Positions 63,528 through 64,000 of a stretch of 64,000 bases of DNA are shown here, piece by piece (position 1 is the stretch's first letter; every line of letters begins with the position of its first letter). The translations under genes and the position numbers were made by a program. Source of the stretch: Breoghania sp037026715 (GTDB taxonomy: Bacteria > Pseudomonadota > Alphaproteobacteria > Rhizobiales > Stappiaceae). Under the pieces are notes generated by a model, which ran no database searches, was not told where the DNA came from, and saw only the letters and a list, made by a program, of their open reading frames with translations. The stretch is from NCBI RefSeq assembly GCF_037026715.1, contig NZ_JBANCG010000009.1:149002-213001 (forward strand), read 5' to 3'.

Positions 63528-64000
63528 CGGCAGGCGTCGGCTCCCGAAAATCTTGCCGGCCAGCGGGCCGTGCGATTTGGTATGGTGTCACTGACCACCT
63601 GTGGGCGGTCAAGTCAATCGTCTAGGCCCGCGACGCGGCGTCTCCTTGCCGGCGGGCTGCATCGAAGACCGCCGTTATATAGAACCCGCGCGCGCGTTTG
63701 ATCCGTGTCGCTACGGTGTGATCGAAGCCCGCTATGGCTGGATGCCGATCCGGTTCGCGCGTCCACCCGCCGGGTGGGAGCGTCGCACCGGACATCAAGG
63801 CTGCCGGTTTTCGAAGATTCCCGCCGCAACCGCGGATTTTGTGAGCCGTCACACGACCGCGAATGTGCGATCCGGAAACCATGGTGGGCACGTAAACGTC
63901 AGAAACCGGCGGTTTTTGGGCAGGGATTCAAATGGTTATTCACAGCCGCCTGGGGATAAGCCCGTGAAATGCGCGGCGCCGGAGAAATCTGATTTTCGGG
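63528..64000. other. non-coding right edge of window
   Basis: Open frames on both strands are short and lack family traits, so I call no gene. An 8-base inverted repeat with one mismatch, TGACCACC/GGCGGTCA (63592-63611), lies upstream of the M23 gene and could be an operator. DnaA-box-like TTATTCACA (63936-63944) and, in the other direction, TGGGGATAA (63951-63959) each differ from the consensus by one base. Confidence 0.4.

Noticed and set aside
63705..63959. Small gene at the right edge
   Set aside because: The frame is basic, has no domain pattern, no ribosome site and overlaps the DnaA-box-like sites.

Overview
The window is ordinary chromosomal DNA from a G+C-rich alphaproteobacterium. 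The order Hyphomicrobiales (Rhizobiales) fits best, and a marine or soil Stappiaceae-like genus is a reasonable guess that the sequence alone cannot settle. The evidence is gene content and order: lrp / ELM1-family / trxB / LsrB-VtlR-type LysR; ubiG / lysC / ptsP / prfA / prmC / DUF4167 / clpB; grxC / nitrilase / DUF1178; argJ / GNAT / mutT; a phasin divergent from class I phaC; and proteins largely confined to this group (DUF992, DUF1178, DUF4167, DUF3775). Several promoters fit the rhizobial CTTGAC-N17-CTATAT form. There are no rRNA or tRNA genes, intact insertion sequences, prophages or CRISPR arrays.

Layout. 1-7 kb: a DUF3775 gene cut by the left edge, small membrane proteins, a drug/metabolite exporter, a periplasmic 5'-nucleotidase, a GNAT enzyme, ppa, and two antibiotic-biosynthesis-monooxygenase-like proteins. 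7-14 kb: aspartate aminotransferase, two tandem secreted DUF992 proteins, a barrel-like exported protein, a rhodanese and an EF-G-like GTPase. 14-20.4 kb: a probable small RNA with an anti-Shine-Dalgarno loop, the LysR regulator, trxB, the ELM1-like protein, lrp, cspA and methylsuccinyl-CoA dehydrogenase (mcd). 20.7-32 kb: two chemoreceptors, an EamA exporter, an FAD reductase, an alpha/beta hydrolase, an L,D-transpeptidase, a class III cyclase and a gtrB-gtrA glycan pair. 32-34 kb: a small accessory pocket with a DUF1796-like gene, a methyltransferase of visibly lower G+C and a structured non-coding block. 34-46 kb: secA, a parvulin-type prolyl isomerase, a TetR switch facing a small membrane protein, argJ and followers, an orphan Flp pilin, an NDUFAF5-like methyltransferase, comF and the grxC operon. 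46-52 kb: phasin, phaC, an alpha/beta hydrolase, a MarR-GNAT fusion with tandem operators, and ubiG. 51.5-63.5 kb: lysC, ptsP, prfA, prmC, DUF4167, clpB and an M23 peptidase.

How the genes connect. mcd (ethylmalonyl-CoA pathway) and the phasin/phaC pair together point to carbon storage as polyhydroxyalkanoate and acetyl-CoA assimilation without the glyoxylate shunt. trxB, lsrB-type LysR, grxC, rhodanese and the nitrilase-family amidase suggest thiol/redox upkeep. secA, the periplasmic isomerase, L,D-transpeptidase and M23 peptidase serve envelope biogenesis. ptsP is the entry point of a nitrogen phosphotransfer chain.

The most interesting non-coding features are the anti-Shine-Dalgarno small RNA beside the LysR gene, two tandem MarR-type operators, a TetR-type operator filling the spacer of a near-consensus promoter, a GAAC-N7-GAAC box before the EF-G-like gene, overlapping divergent secA/ppi promoters, and the inverted-repeat element near 33.9 kb.
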